Assembly: GCF_020520425.1 (NCBI RefSeq) | Contig: NC_079490.1 | Coordinates: 5,332,001 to 5,396,000, forward strand | DNA from: Spinacia oleracea | Lineage: Eukaryota > Streptophyta > Magnoliopsida > Caryophyllales > Amaranthaceae | Length of the DNA stretch: 64,000 nucleotides | Direction of reading: 5' to 3' | In this document: positions 32,562-45,200 of the stretch, in pieces | Position numbering within the stretch: the first letter of the stretch is position 1 | Layout of the letters: each line of letters starts with the position of its first letter | Made by a program: the position numbers and the translations under genes | Notes under the pieces: model-generated | The model's input: the letters and a program-made list of their open reading frames with translations, nothing else | The model's database searches: none | Told to the model about the DNA's origin: nothing

Positions 32562-35306
32562 ATGGGATTCAAAAACAAGCAAAAACCCAACAACAACAAG
32601 CCTTCATCCTTGTTGGAGAGGAACATCAACATGATATTCCCCCAAGACACCATGTCCCTTGTTGGAGATGAGCACGATATCCCCCCAATCACCGTCCTTC
32701 CACCACCACCACCACTAATCTCATCCTACAACGACCGCATCCGCCCCCTCCTCGATGCCGTCGACAAGCTGCGCAACCTCAAAGTCATGAAGGAAGGAAT
32801 TCAGCTACCAACTATCGTCGTAGTTGGTGATCAATCATCTGGGAAATCAAGTGTGTTAGAGTCTTTAGCAGGGATTAGTCTACCTAGAGGACAGGGTATT
32901 TGTACCCGGGTCCCACTCATTATGAGGCTTCAGCATCACCCGAACCCGGACCCGGAACTTTTCCTTGAGTACATGGGCAAAACCATGAAGACTGATGAAG
33001 TTAATGTTTCTGAAGCTATCAACTCTGCTACTCAAGAAATAGCAGGTAATGTTAGATATTGTCTTCATTTCATATACGTGGGAGTTTTGTCATGGAAAAA
33101 ATATATTTTGTTGTATAACTTTAACTATACCCATGTGTTGCATATATTGAATTGATATGAACTTAAGTTATTGGGCCAAGTGGAGCATTGAGTCCATAGT
33201 ATGCACAAATTAGAAGGGATTGCTTATGTGCTGCATATGCATATATTGAAAATACATTTTAGGAGTTTATAAGCACATTTTTAGAATTTAAAAACACAGC
33301 ATTTATTCAGAAAAAAAAAATCTTTTTATTTTTGTATTCAACAATATGTTCTCTTATATCAGATGTATCTTTTTGTCTGTAAAAATGTGTTTTTTTAGGT
33401 AAATATGTGCTTTTTAAGGTAAACTTGTGCTTGTAAACAATAAAATCGTGTTTTGTGAAGCATTAAAAGTATAAAACGATTCAGTTGCATGTAGCTCTAC
33501 GTGCAACCGAATGTACCTTCTATCAATTGCATAGTATGGCTACATATGATTAATCAAGATTAGCACTTTAATTAATTAATTATTATTATTTTAATAGCAT
33601 GTTATCAAATAACAGCTATCTTTGAATGCAATTCGCAATATAGTGGAGGTTAACTCTATCTTAATCTAGTTTCTGCATTTTTCTTTATGGTAATTGCAGG
33701 AACTGCTAAAGGGATTAAAAACACCCCCATAACATTAGTAGTGAAGAAAAAAGGTGTTCCTGACTTAACCATGGTCGATCTTCCGGGTATAACCCGGGTC
33801 CCGGTCCACGGGCAGCCCGAGAATATATATGAGCAAATCAGGGAAATTATAATGGAGTATATTACACCAGAAGAAAGCATAATTCTGAATGTTTTATCAG
33901 CAAATGTAGATTTTTCTACATGTGAGTCAATCATGATGTCACAGAGTGTTGATAAATCAGGTCAGAGGACTCTAGCTGTTGTAACCAAAGCTGATAAATC
34001 CCCTGAAGGGTTGCTAGAAAAAGTGACCAATGATGACGTCAGCATCGGTCTTGGTTACGTCTGTGTCCGTAACAGGATCGGAGAAGAATCGTACGAGGAG
34101 GCGAGGTTGGAGGAGGCAAAGCTGTTTGAGTCTAACGTTTTACTGTCAAAGATTGATAAATCGATTGTTGGTATACCAGTTTTAGCTCAAAGATTAGTGA
34201 ACATACAAGCTACAATCATCTCAAAGTGTTTGCCAAACATTGTGAAGCAAATCAATGAGAAATTGAACTTGAATGTTGATGAGGTTAACAAGATGCCTAA
34301 GAACTTGTCTTCTGTAGCTGAAGCTATGGCAGCTTTCATGCAGGTTATGGGGTTAGTGAAGGAATCACTTCGAAAGATTCTGATACGAGGTGAATATGAT
34401 GAGTACCCTGAAGATTTGGAGATGCATTGTACTGCTCGTTTAGCTGAGATGTTAGATGGGTTATCTTCTTCAACAAAGATAACAGAGAAGGCTAATGATG
34501 AGGTTAAGTCTGGTAATTTTCTACTCGAAGAAATTCGTGTTCTTGAGGAAGCTAAAGGAATAGGGCTACCTAATTTCCTCCCTCGAACAGCTTTTCTGAC
34601 AGTATTGCAGAAGAAAGTTCAGGGGATTTCTCAGACTCCTGTTGATTTCATGAACAAGGTTTGGGGTTACATAGAAAGTGTACTTTTCGCGGTTTTAGTT
34701 CGTCATTGTGAGAATTACCCAACACTTCAGTGTTCTAGCAAAAGAGCAGCTGGTAATTTGATTGCTAAGATGAAAGAAGAGTCGATTTTCCGTGTTAAAG
34801 AGATTGTTCAGATGGAGAAGTTAGCTGATTATACTTGTGACCCTGAATATATATCTGTATGGAATCGGCTTATGCTGTGTCAGGACACCTTCCTCAAAAT
34901 TGTGCAAGGTACCTTGAAAGATTGCTTGAATCGTAAGGAAACTTTCATGGAAATTGAAGGGGTTGGAAGAGTTGATCTTGCACATGTAGAGAAGTATAAG
35001 GATGTAGCTTTGCAAGCATTTGACATGAAAATGAGAATGATTTCTTACTGGAAGATTGTACTAAAGAGGTTGACTGATTCCATGGCATTATATTTACTTT
35101 TCAGCATTCATAACTTGGTGAACGAGGACTTGGAGATTGAGATTGTGAATGAGTTGATTGGTTATGGTGGAGGGATTGAGCGGATGCTTGAAGAATCGCC
35201 TTCTGTAGCAGGGAAGCGTGACAGGTTGTTGAAGAGTATTAAGCTGCTTAAGGAATCGAAGGAAGTTCTTGCTAAGATCATGGACAGGATTGCAGTTATT
35301 GAGTGA
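32562..35306 (+). CDS. Dynamin-related protein 4-like GTPase (DRP4/Mx-like), copy 1
   Basis: A large GTPase expected to self-assemble on membranes. Two exons (32562-33045, 33700-35306) give 696 residues. The dynamin G domain has P-loop GDQSSGKSS (89-97), switch II DLPGITRVP (from 188) and the base-binding TKAD (257-260). A middle/stalk region follows, then the GTPase effector region with LVNEDLEIEIVNELIGYGGG and the end KIMDRIAVIE. No transmembrane segment, PH domain or Pro-rich tail is seen, which fits plant DRP4 and animal Mx proteins rather than classical dynamins. A Pro-rich PPPPPL run (47-52) lies before the G domain. The start ATG follows an A-rich leader. Nearly identical in coding to the inverted copy at 38493-40850, apart from small indels. 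Role in plants is poorly known. Confidence 0.93.
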
Positions 35307-36045
35307 ATGAATCCTGATATGATGAACAATTGAGGGTTGGGAGTTATATGAATGTGTCTTTTATCTTATGCTTTTAGTTTTATGCGTTCTTTTTTTTCTT
35401 TTCTTCCAAAAAATAAGGTGCGAGTTTGATTTGTTGCTGGCTTTTGGAGTTATGGTTATGAGTACTTTAATCTTGATCAATATGGATGTCATTCCTGATA
35501 ATATCAGTGTATTTCTGAAGTATTTCTTTCTAACAAAGTATTCAAATATTTGGAAGTGGATTTTTCTGAATATTACATTTTCTGAATATTTGCTTAATTT
35601 GGTTATCATTTTACGGAAGAATCTGCATTGAAGGCCTGCTAATTTGGTTAATTTCACTATAGGAAAGCAAGAAACTTTAATCTTCAGGAAATTACAGTCT
35701 GAGTTCAAGCAGGATTCCTCCAGGGAAAAAAAAAAGTGAACTAATCCTTAAATTTATCTTAATTTGGCACATGACTGAAGTGCATAATAGTACAAACTAC
35801 AGATTTTATAAGACCAGTACACAACCCAGAAAATTTTGAACTCATCCTTACTGCAGGTTCCTATTTCTACTGTAATTGTCAGCGATATTAACAGGACAAC
35901 AGCCATGAAATTGGCTAAGTAGTTTCTCAAATCTTCAAACAAATCAACATTAATAAGTTCTCTTAGCCAAAAGTTTAAGGATAAATAAATCAATTATTCT
36001 ATACTTTTTTCTTAAAGAAAAAGCTGGCATTTTAAGAATGAGTTA

Positions 36046-36600
36046 TATGGAATAATAGTTTAGGCCGAAAAACACAACCCTGAAATTTTCAACTCATTTT
36101 TATATTTTCTGGCCTAAAAAGGGTGCAAAAGGGAGCAGTATAACTAATTGTTTACAATGTGATTAGTAAATTTTGAGTTTGGAGATGCTTGTACCTTATC
36201 GGATTATTTGAAACATTTGCGTACAAACAACAAAATGACCGAAGAAATCACAGTAAGAATCAGCTTCATCCTTGTTCAGACTTCAGATCTCCTACCAATG
36301 AATAAATTTGACAGAAATTAACAACAGGACATATCAGCAGTAAAAGTAACAACAGAACATATCAACAGAAAAAGTACATTATATAGAATTCGGTTCTGTT
36401 CAAAATAGCTGCATGGAGACATGTTCAGACTTCAGAACAACTAGTTAAGGTCACCATAACAGATTACATGTTCAGACTTCAGAACATCATAAATTCCATT
36501 TTACTATGATTTAAAATTTCATAAAATTAAGCTTAGCCATAGATTAAATGTAACTTACATCATAAGGTATGCGCCATAAATTGTTGGACATCATAAGGTA
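36046..36600. repeat. Block B, copy 1
   Basis: Shares AATAATAGTTTAGGCCGAAA, GAATTCGGTTCTGTT, ACATGTTCAGACTTCAGAAC and CATCATAAGGTATGCGCCAT with copies 2 and 3, in the same orientation. Confidence 0.8.
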
Positions 36601-36614
36601 TGCGCCATAAATTG

Positions 36615-36719
36615 TCTGTTGCGACAAAGAGAGAGAGGCTTAATAAGAGTTTTAAGCTGTTGAAGGAGTGGAAAGATGTGGTTTCGAAGATTATGGATAG
36701 GATTGCTCTTACTGAATGA
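36615..36719 (+). pseudogene. DRP4 C-terminal fragment
   Basis: An open stretch reads SVATKRERLNKSFKLLKEW then KDVVSKIMDRIALTE and a stop. This is the last 34 residues of the DRP4 protein with several substitutions. Everything upstream is missing; the join falls right after GGTATGCGCCATAAATTG of block B. A remnant of a third DRP4 copy. Confidence 0.9.
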
Positions 36720-37422
36720 AAGGGTTAAATCAGATGATTCAGCACAATCAGTAGCTTATTAGTGCTTTTGAGAAGATGTTATTCGTATTTTAAGTATCAA
36801 AGTTTGTTTTCTTTTGTATGCACAATCAGTAGTTTTGTGCTCTAGCTTTTGCAGATCACTATCAGTTTAGAGCAATGTTTGAGCATCAATGTCTAATTCT
36901 TCGTGTTTATTTGCTACTTGGTTTCAGATATCTTAATAGTCATCTAGGTTTATTATTAAGAAGAATATTAATATTGTAGCAAATCCTCTAATTCGATTCT
37001 CCATACCCTTGTGATAAAACTATGAACTTATGTCATAAATTTATCTTAGTTTGCCAAATGACTGAACTGCATAAGTGCATAGAAGTACAAATTTGACAAA
37101 ACCAGTACACAACCCTGGAAATTTTGAACTCATTTCTATTAACAGTAACCTCTGATCTGCAGGCTTCTATTCTGTATTTTAGAAGTCATTTCTTGGAAGG
37201 AACAAGAAAATGAATAGCTCTTTAGCAAGTCATATAACTAAATTGATCAGTAAATGTCGATTAATTGAGCGAGATGCTTCTTATTTGTACTGTATTTGTC
37301 TGCAGTATTAGCAGAAGTCCAGCAGCCATGAAATTGGTCAAGTATTTTCTCAAATCTCCAAACTAATCAACATTATTCTATCCTCTTTTCTCAAAGAAAA
37401 TGTTGGCATTTTCCGATTACAT

Positions 37423-37935
37423 GGAGTAATAGTTTAGGCCGAAAAACATAATCCTGAAATTTCAACTCATTTTTACCTTTTTAGCCTAAAAAGGGAGCAG
37501 GAAAACTAATTCTCAGATTATTTAAAACACTCGCGTAGAAAATGATGAAGGAAATCACACAGTAAGAAATAAGCTTCATCCTTGTTCAGATCTCCTACCA
37601 ATGAATAAATTTGACAGAAATTAACAACAGAACATATCAGCAATACCTTAAAAAATGAATCTTTTTTATGAACAGAAAAAATACATTATATAGAATTCGG
37701 TTCTGTTAAAAAATAACTGCATGGATACATGTTCAGACTTCAGAACAACTAGTTAAGGTCACCATAACAGATTACTTGTTCAGACTTCAGAACAACTAGT
37801 TAAGGTCACCATAACAGATTACTTGTTCAGACTTCAGAACATCAGAAATTCCATTTTGCTATGACTTAAATTTTCATAAAATTAAGCTTAACTATAGTTT
37901 CAATGTATCTTACATCATAAGGTATGCGCCATAGA
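37423..37935. repeat. Block B, copy 2
   Basis: Direct copy of 36046-36600. Inside it a segment with GTTCAGACTTCAGAACAACT is itself duplicated in tandem (about 37730-37840). Confidence 0.8.
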
Positions 37936-38492
37936 TTTGCCATTACGGATATATATAACTCCTGAAAATGCCAGCTTTTTCTTTAAGAAAAAAGTATAGA
38001 ATAATTGATTGTCCTTAGACTTTTGGCTAAGAGAACTTATTAATGTTAATTAGTTTGGAGATTTGAGAAGCTATGTAACCAATTTCATGGCTGCTGGCCT
38101 GTTGCTATTATCGCGGAAAAATACAGTACAAATAGGAGCCCGCAGTTAAGAAGTTCCATTTAATAAGGATGACTTCAAAATTTTCTGGGTTGTGTACTGG
38201 TTTTATTAAATCTGTACTTTTATGCACTTCAGTCATGTGCCAAATTAAGATAAATTTGAAATCTGAAAAACCCACTTCCAAATCTTTGAATACTTTGTAA
38301 GAAAGAAATACTTCAGACTAACACTGATATTATCAGCAATAACATCCATATTGATCAAAATTTAAAATACTCATAACCATAAATAGAAGACTTGCACCTT
38401 ATTTTTGGAAGAAAAATATAAGAAGAGCCATAAAACTAAAACCATATGATAAAAGACACATTCATCACTCCACTGTTGATATCAGGATTCAT

Positions 38493-40850
38493 TCACTCAA
38501 TGACTGCAATCATGTCCATGATCTTAGCAAGCACTTCTTTCGATTCCTTAAGCAACTTGATACTTTTCAGCAGTCTGTCACGCTTCCCTGTTACAGAAGG
38601 CGATTCTTCCAGCATCCTCTCAACCCCTCCACCATAACCAATCAACTCATTCACAATCTCAATCTCCAAGTCCTCATTCACCAAGTTGTGAATGCTGAAA
38701 AGTAAGTAAAGCGCCATGGAATCAGTCAACCTCTTTAGTACAATCTTCCAGTAAGAAATCATTCTCATCTTCATGTCAAATGCTTGCAAAGCTACATCCT
38801 TATACTTCTCTACATGTGCAAGATCAACACTTCCAACCCCTTCAATTTCCATGGAAGTTACCTTATTACCTTGCACAATTTTGAGGAAGGTATCCTGACG
38901 CAGCATAAGCTGATTCCAAACAGATATATATTCAGGGTCACAAGTATAATCAGCTAACTTCTCCATCTGAACAATCTCCTTAACACGGAAAATCGACTCT
39001 TCTTTCATCTTAGCAATCAGATTACCAGCTGCTCTTTTGCTAGAACACTGAAGTGTTGGGTAATTTTCACAATGACGAACTAAAACCGCAAAAAGCACAC
39101 CCTCTATGTAACCCCAAACCTTGTTCATGAAATCAACAGGAGTCTGTGAAATCCCCTGAACTTTCTTCTGCAATACTGTCAGAAAAGCTGTTCGAGGGAG
39201 GAAATTAGGTAGCCCTATTCCTTTAGCTTCTTCAAGAACATGAATTTCTTCGAGTAAGAAATTACCAGACTTAACCTCATCATTATCCTTCTCTGTTATC
39301 TTTGTTGAAGAAGATAACCCATCTAACATCTCAGCTAAACGAGCAGTACAATGCATCTCAACATCTTCAGGGTACTCATCATATTCACCTCGTATAAGAA
39401 TCTTTCGAAGAGATTCCTTCACCAACCCCATAACCTGCATGAAGGCTGCCATAGCTTCAGCTACAGAAGATAAGTTTTTAGGCATCTTATTAAGCTCATC
39501 AACATTTGAGTTCAACTTATCATTGATTTGCTTGACAATGTTTGGCAAACATTTAGAGATTATTGCAGCTTGTATATTCACCAATCTTTGAGCTAAAATT
39601 GGTATACCAACAATCGACTTATCAATCTTTGACAGCAAAAGGTTGGACTCAAACAGATTTGCCTCCTCCAACCGCGCCTCCTCGTATGATTCTTCTCCGA
39701 TCCTGTTCCGGACACATACATAACCAAGACCAATGCTGACGTCATCATTGGTCACCTTTTCTAGCAAGCCTTCAGGGGACTTATCAGCTTTGGTTACAAC
39801 AGCTAGAGTCCTCTGACCTGATTTATCCACACTTTGAGACATCATAATAGACTCACACGTTGAAAAATCGACATTAGCTGATAAAACATTCAGAATTATG
39901 CTTTCTTCTGGAGTAATATACTCCATTATGATTTCCCTTATCTGCTCATATATGTTTTCCGGCTGCCCGTGGACCGGGACCCGTGTTATACCAGGAAGAT
40001 CAACCATGGTCAAGTCAGGAACACCATTTTTCTTCACCACTAAGGTTATGGGAGTGTTTTTAATCCCTTTAGCAGTACCTGCAATTACAATAAAGAAAAA
40101 TACAGAAACTAGATTAAGATAGAGTTAACCTTTGAACTACTTAGGATAATATTAGCCCCCACTATAGTCTTTTGATAATATATCCTATATTCATATTCAA
40201 ATAATAATTAATTAAAGTGCTAGTCTTGATTGATCATACATAACCATATTATGGACACAATGCTCCACTTAGCCCAATAACTTAAGCGTGCTCATAGGTA
40301 AAGTTTAAGGTATACAACTGAACATATTTCTTTCTCCCACATATATGAAATGAAGACTATATCTAACATTACCTGCAATTTCCTGAGTAGCAGAGTTGAT
40401 AGCTTCAGAGACATGAGCTTCATTAGTCTTGACATTTTTACCCATGTACTCAAGAAATAGTTCCGGGTCCGGGTTCGGGTGATGCTGAAGCCTCATGATT
40501 AGTGGGACCCGGGTGCAAATACCCTGTCCTCTAGGGAGACTGATCCCAGCTAAAGACTCTAACACACTTGACTTCCCTGAGGATTGATCACCAACTACGA
40601 CGATAGTTGGGAGTTGAATTCCTTCCTTCATGACTTTGAGGTTACGGAGTTTGTCAACTGCGTCGAGGAGGGGGCGGATGCGGTCGTTGTAGGAGGAGAT
40701 GAGCGGTGGTGGTGGTGGAAGGACGGTGATTGGGGGGATATCATGTTCCTCTCCAACAAGGGACATGGTGTCTTGGGGGAATATCATGTTCCTCTCCAAC
40801 AAAGATGAAGGCTTATTGTTGTTTGATTTTTGCTTGTTTTTGAATCCCAT
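38493..40850 (-). CDS. Dynamin-related protein 4-like GTPase (DRP4/Mx-like), copy 2
   Basis: Two exons (40373-40850, 38493-40078) give 687 residues in one frame. It carries the same G1 (GDQSSGKSS), DLPGITRVP and TKAD motifs and ends KIMDMIAVIE. Compared with copy 1 it lacks three residues near position 21 and about six in the stalk, where copy 1 has GTLKDCLNRKETFMEIEG and this copy GNKVTSMEIEG. Single changes are scattered (for example LFESNLLLSKI against LFESNVLLSKI). Reading frames, splice sites and the TATA box are all kept, so both copies may work. It points towards copy 1, tail to tail, about 3.2 kb apart. Confidence 0.93.
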
Positions 40851-40908
40851 TTTTCTTTTTTGTCAGGAATGAAATGGAAGATGATGAAAAGCTAAAGAAC
40901 TAGGTAGG

Positions 40909-40916
40909 TATTTATA
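40909..40916 (-). promoter_or_regulatory. TATA box of DRP4 copy 2
   Basis: CCCCTATAAATACC on the minus strand, about 60 bp upstream of the ATG, at the same relative place as in copy 1. Confidence 0.75.
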
Positions 40917-41378
40917 GGGGAGCCATAATCAGTGAGTAGAACTTAGGAAAACAGAGGGATTGATTATTAATTATACTGGTAAAGTACATTGATTTTGGTG
41001 GGAGTTGAAGAGTTGCATGCATGCTAGAGACTTTTGGGTTACCAGAAAAACACCTTTTTTTTTTGACATCAGAAAACCAATTAGTTAGTGGAAAATTGAA
41101 GGGTTTTTATGTGTTGAGTGTGAGACTGTTTGGGAGTTTCCACATGAAGTGCATGCGGCTAATCACAGGGAATATGGACAGGAACTTGTGAGTCTTGTGA
41201 CTTGACAAGAGTTGAAGCGTTTTTCAATGTTGATTAATTTCTTTATTGACAGGATTAATGTCTCTATTGATGCTAATTGAGTCAAATTTAATATAAGGAG
41301 TAATCTGAATATGTATATATAAGGAACATGGTCCATATATATGTAATGGTGAATCCATAAAGTACAGGTTATCCCTTA

Positions 41379-41925
41379 TATGGAATAATAATTTAGGCTA
41401 AAAAACACAATCCTGAAATTTTCAACTCATTTTTATATTTTCTGGCCTAAAAGGGTGCAAAAGGAAACAGGAAAACTAGTTCTTTACAATGTGATTAGTG
41501 AATTTTGAGTTTAGAGTGCTTGTAAATTCTCAGATTATTTGAAACACTCGCGTACAAAATGAGCAAAGAAATCACAGCAAGAAATAAGCTTCATCCTTGT
41601 TCAGATCTCATACCAATGAATAAAATTGATAGAACTTAACAACAGAACATATCAGCACAGTACCTTAAAAAATGAAACTTTTTTATTTACAGAAAAAATC
41701 CTTTATATAGAATTCGGTTCTGTTAAAAAATATCTGCATGGATACATGTTCAGACTTCAGAACAACTAGTTAAGGTCACCATAACAGATTACATGTTCAG
41801 ACTTCAGAACATCAGAAATTCCATTTTGCTATGAATTTAAAGTTTCGTAAAATTAAGCTTAGCTATAGATTAAATGTATCTTACATCATAAGGTATGCCG
41901 TATGCGCCATAGATTGTTGGACATC
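41379..41925. repeat. Block B, copy 3
   Basis: Same orientation as the two copies between the DRP4 genes, but placed outside the right arm, next to WAK-C. Ends in the same CATAAGGTATG...GCGCCATAGATTG. Confidence 0.8.
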
Positions 41926-42219
41926 AGTGGAGGAACCACCCGGGCTAGTATCAGTTACACACTGGGGAGGGGCTTACATTCGAGGAAGGGCCTTCCAGTG
42001 CCCTGAAACACTACCAACATACAACAATACCAACACAAGACCTTACCTTCCCAAACAGTTATTCCTGTGTAGCCGGATAGGAAAAAATGGCAGAAGAAAA
42101 AACAGAGAAAACCACCTTTCATTTGAAGCACCCTTTGAAATACTTAACCGATACTGACAGCAAACAGCAAGACTGCTAGTATCTGACATCATAAGGTGTG
42201 TGCCATAAATCTTTGAACC
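41926..42219. other. Intergenic, 3' side of WAK-C
   Basis: No gene recognised; CATCATAAGGTGTGTGCCATAAAT recurs once more (diverged) at about 42188. Confidence 0.45.
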
Positions 42220-45200
42220 TCAACGAGGACCAAAATCAGAACAAATAGTGTCTGTACTTAAATAACCAACTTGGTTATCATTGATTCTCATCATCACTCC
42301 TTGGCCAACCATAGAATTTGGTTCTGTTGAATACGGCAAAGGGGATGACCTAATCCCATCTAACACCATCGCGATTTCTTTCATGGTAGGTCTTTCTTTC
42401 CCATTCATATTCAGGCATTGTTTTGCAAGCTCAGCAACAGCAACAAATTCTTCCTCCTTTCCCTCATTTAAAACCCGAGCATCCAGAATATCAGAGAGGC
42501 GGGAATTTTCCATGTGGGACATAAATTCAACTGCTAAGCTTATCCAACCTCCGTCAGGGGTTGGGCAAATGGGTTTCTTTCCGGTTATCAGCTCAACAAG
42601 GACTACACCAAAGCTGTAAACATCGCTTTTCTCAGTGAATTGTTGTGATTGAAAGTACTCAGGATCCAAATAACCATATGTTCCAATAACACAAGTCGTC
42701 AGATGAGTCTGCTCAATATCAATGACTCTTGAGGTCCCAAAATCTGAAACTTTCGCTCTATATTTGGCATCCAAAAGTATATTTGAGGACTTGATATCTC
42801 TATGATATATTGGGGCAGATGAAGATGAATGCAGGTAGGCTACAGCATCAGCTGATTCTGCAGCCATTTGTAAACGCATTTTCCAAGTAATATGAAAATC
42901 TTCACTTGTATTATGGATATGCTGATAAAGAGATCCATTTTGAATAAATTCATACACGAGCAGAGGGACTTCTGTCTCTAAACAACAGCCTAATAATCTG
43001 ACCACGTTCCGATGATTAGTTTCAGACAGAATAACAACTTCATTGATAAATTGTTCTAACTGATTCTCATCTACTTTCTTAGACTTCTTAATGGCCACTA
43101 TTCTCCCATCCTTTAACATCCCCTTATAAACTGTGCCTTGGCCTCCTTGACCAAGAATTCTGTTTTTATTGAAGTTGTCGGTTGCTTTCTCTAACTCTGT
43201 GACAGGAAAAACTTTTGTTTTCTGAGAAGCACCCTCACTCGAATATATTTGTTGTTCCAGCAACAGACCACCATTTCTCTTAAAGAACTCAGTTTTGCGC
43301 CTAACCTCTTTCCTTTTCTTTAACACTCTGTAAAGCCAATAGCATCCTAAGAGCAGAACTATCAATACCGTGCCTAAGCTGAATCCTGAAAGAATCATCA
43401 CAAATACATCTAGAAAGTTATGCTGAGTATTTGGATTCAAGGAGTCTAGTTACAAAAACTTGAACAAGAGGATGTCTCCAGCCAAGCATTTTGTACGCTT
43501 ACCACGACTATATCTATCCCAATATGATGAGTTTTAAACACTGCAAGAAATCAATTCCTTTACTTCAACCATTTCAATGGGAATACTCGGATCATCCTCT
43601 CTTTATAATGTTAAAGGTTAATGATTTCCATTATGATTAGGAATTAAAAACCTACCCTATCTAGTAAATTTCCAGTGAATTCCCTACCTCATCCAATGGA
43701 TATAGCACTATACTTAGATTTGCATCTAACCGCCTTTTTCTTTAATACAATATACAGCCAATAACAACCTAGTTTTCAGAAAAATCTATTTATTCTGGTG
43801 TGGATGCAGGCAAGCCTATACCACAGTAGTCCTATGCCTAAACTGAATCCTGATTCCCTGAAACATAGTTTATCGACTTATAGAAGTGTGGTTAAAAAAA
43901 ACTTGAACATGAGAACGTCTCCAGACTCTCCACGCGAACATTTAGTACCAGACTTCATATCAATCTAGAGATGGAATTGATGGTAACTTAATAAGTTAAT
44001 ATTCATCATCATCATTACTTGTTATGGTAAGGATTGGTAACACCAGAGGTTGTTTATACTAGTGAATGAGTGACCAAGTGAGTTAGCAAAGTAGCAATAC
44101 CTAGCTTGTCATAGTCATGCTAGGATTTTCAGCTGAGAAATCCATGGAATCATTAACAGGAATGAAAATAAAAAATATAGTCAAGTAAAAAGAAAAGGAA
44201 GATAACCAAGGCCATCTTATATTTTGGGGCTCTATGCTAAGTGCTAATTATAGGAAAAGCCCCTATCTTAGAATTTGCACAATAATAAATTAATGACCAC
44301 CATTTTAAATAACCGAATAATGAAACTGTCATGAACAGTTGAACACCACTATTGAACCTATAGAAAAGAGAAAAGCAATTTACAAATTCAAACAACAAAC
44401 AAATTTCTATTGAATACTATCACCCCTTCATAATGATCTTTACGGTTACTATTTACACAAATATTAAGACAAAGGCGTGGGCGTGTGCAAAAAGGTACTC
44501 CCTCCGTTTCTGAATACTTGCAACAGTTTCACTTTTGCACTATTCATACATTAACTTCGACTACATTTTCTTACTAATGTGTAAAAATCAAACGTTATTG
44601 TGAAATACTGTAATATGTAGTTAGATTAGTCTTAATGTATATTTTTCGAACATCAATCTTTTTATAGTTTTTACTAATATATAATTGCATATATTTATGG
44701 TCAAGCTAGTGCATTGACAAGTGTATCAGTCAAACTGTTGCAGAAAAAAAATATGGATAAAGTAAGAGAGAGTGGAAGAAGGTGTGTGAGTGTAAGAAAA
44801 CAATAGAAAGTAAGTCGAAAGATGTAAGATAGTAAATTTTCTATGTAAAAAGAAAATATAATTTACAATGTAAAGATGATAATGAAAAGGGCTTGGTACA
44901 TCTTACCGAGTACTGGTCCCAACTGGGATAATGGAATCTTCTCACAGTAATAACGACGATATTGATGTGATGGATCCTCAGTCCACGTACAACGATGACT
45001 GCACTTTCTACATTCCCTCATAACTAGACAGAAAGGAGTTGGTTAGTTTACCTCAAAATTATTACGTATGTATAAGAAGAATACGAATATTTATCATAAA
45101 GGTAAAATGATCGGGGGATACGCTGTTTACCTCGGCATCCATAAGGAAGATAGGGGTTTCCTTCATGTGTGTAATGGCACGAACATGTGAAGCTGGACAG

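Larger units (their letters stand above)
31556..36060. repeat. Left arm of long imperfect inverted repeat (DRP4 duplication)
   Basis: Contains DRP4 copy 1 with promoter, intron and 3' flank. Matches 37960-41345 in inverted orientation. Non-coding markers on both arms include ATTAGCCGCATG upstream of the gene and TTGGCTAAG...AACTTATTAATG/inverse in the 3' flank. The intron has diverged more than the exons. Confidence 0.85.
35307..38492. other. Spacer between the convergent DRP4 copies
   Basis: No intact gene. Made of repeated blocks: block A (35755-36045, again at about 37020-37420, and inverted at about 37960-38260) and block B (about 36046-36600 and 37423-37935, again at 41379-41925). A small DRP4 fragment sits between the two A-B pairs. 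Minus-strand frames in block A are not conserved between copies and are not genes. Confidence 0.7.
37960..41345. repeat. Right arm of long imperfect inverted repeat (DRP4 duplication)
   Basis: Inverted counterpart of about 31556-36060. It lacks the Helitron candidate of the left arm. Confidence 0.85.

Noticed and set aside
35361-35993. Minus-strand frames of 115 and 79 codons after DRP4 copy 1
   Set aside because: They lie in 3' flank and block A; the duplicated copies of block A do not keep the frame.
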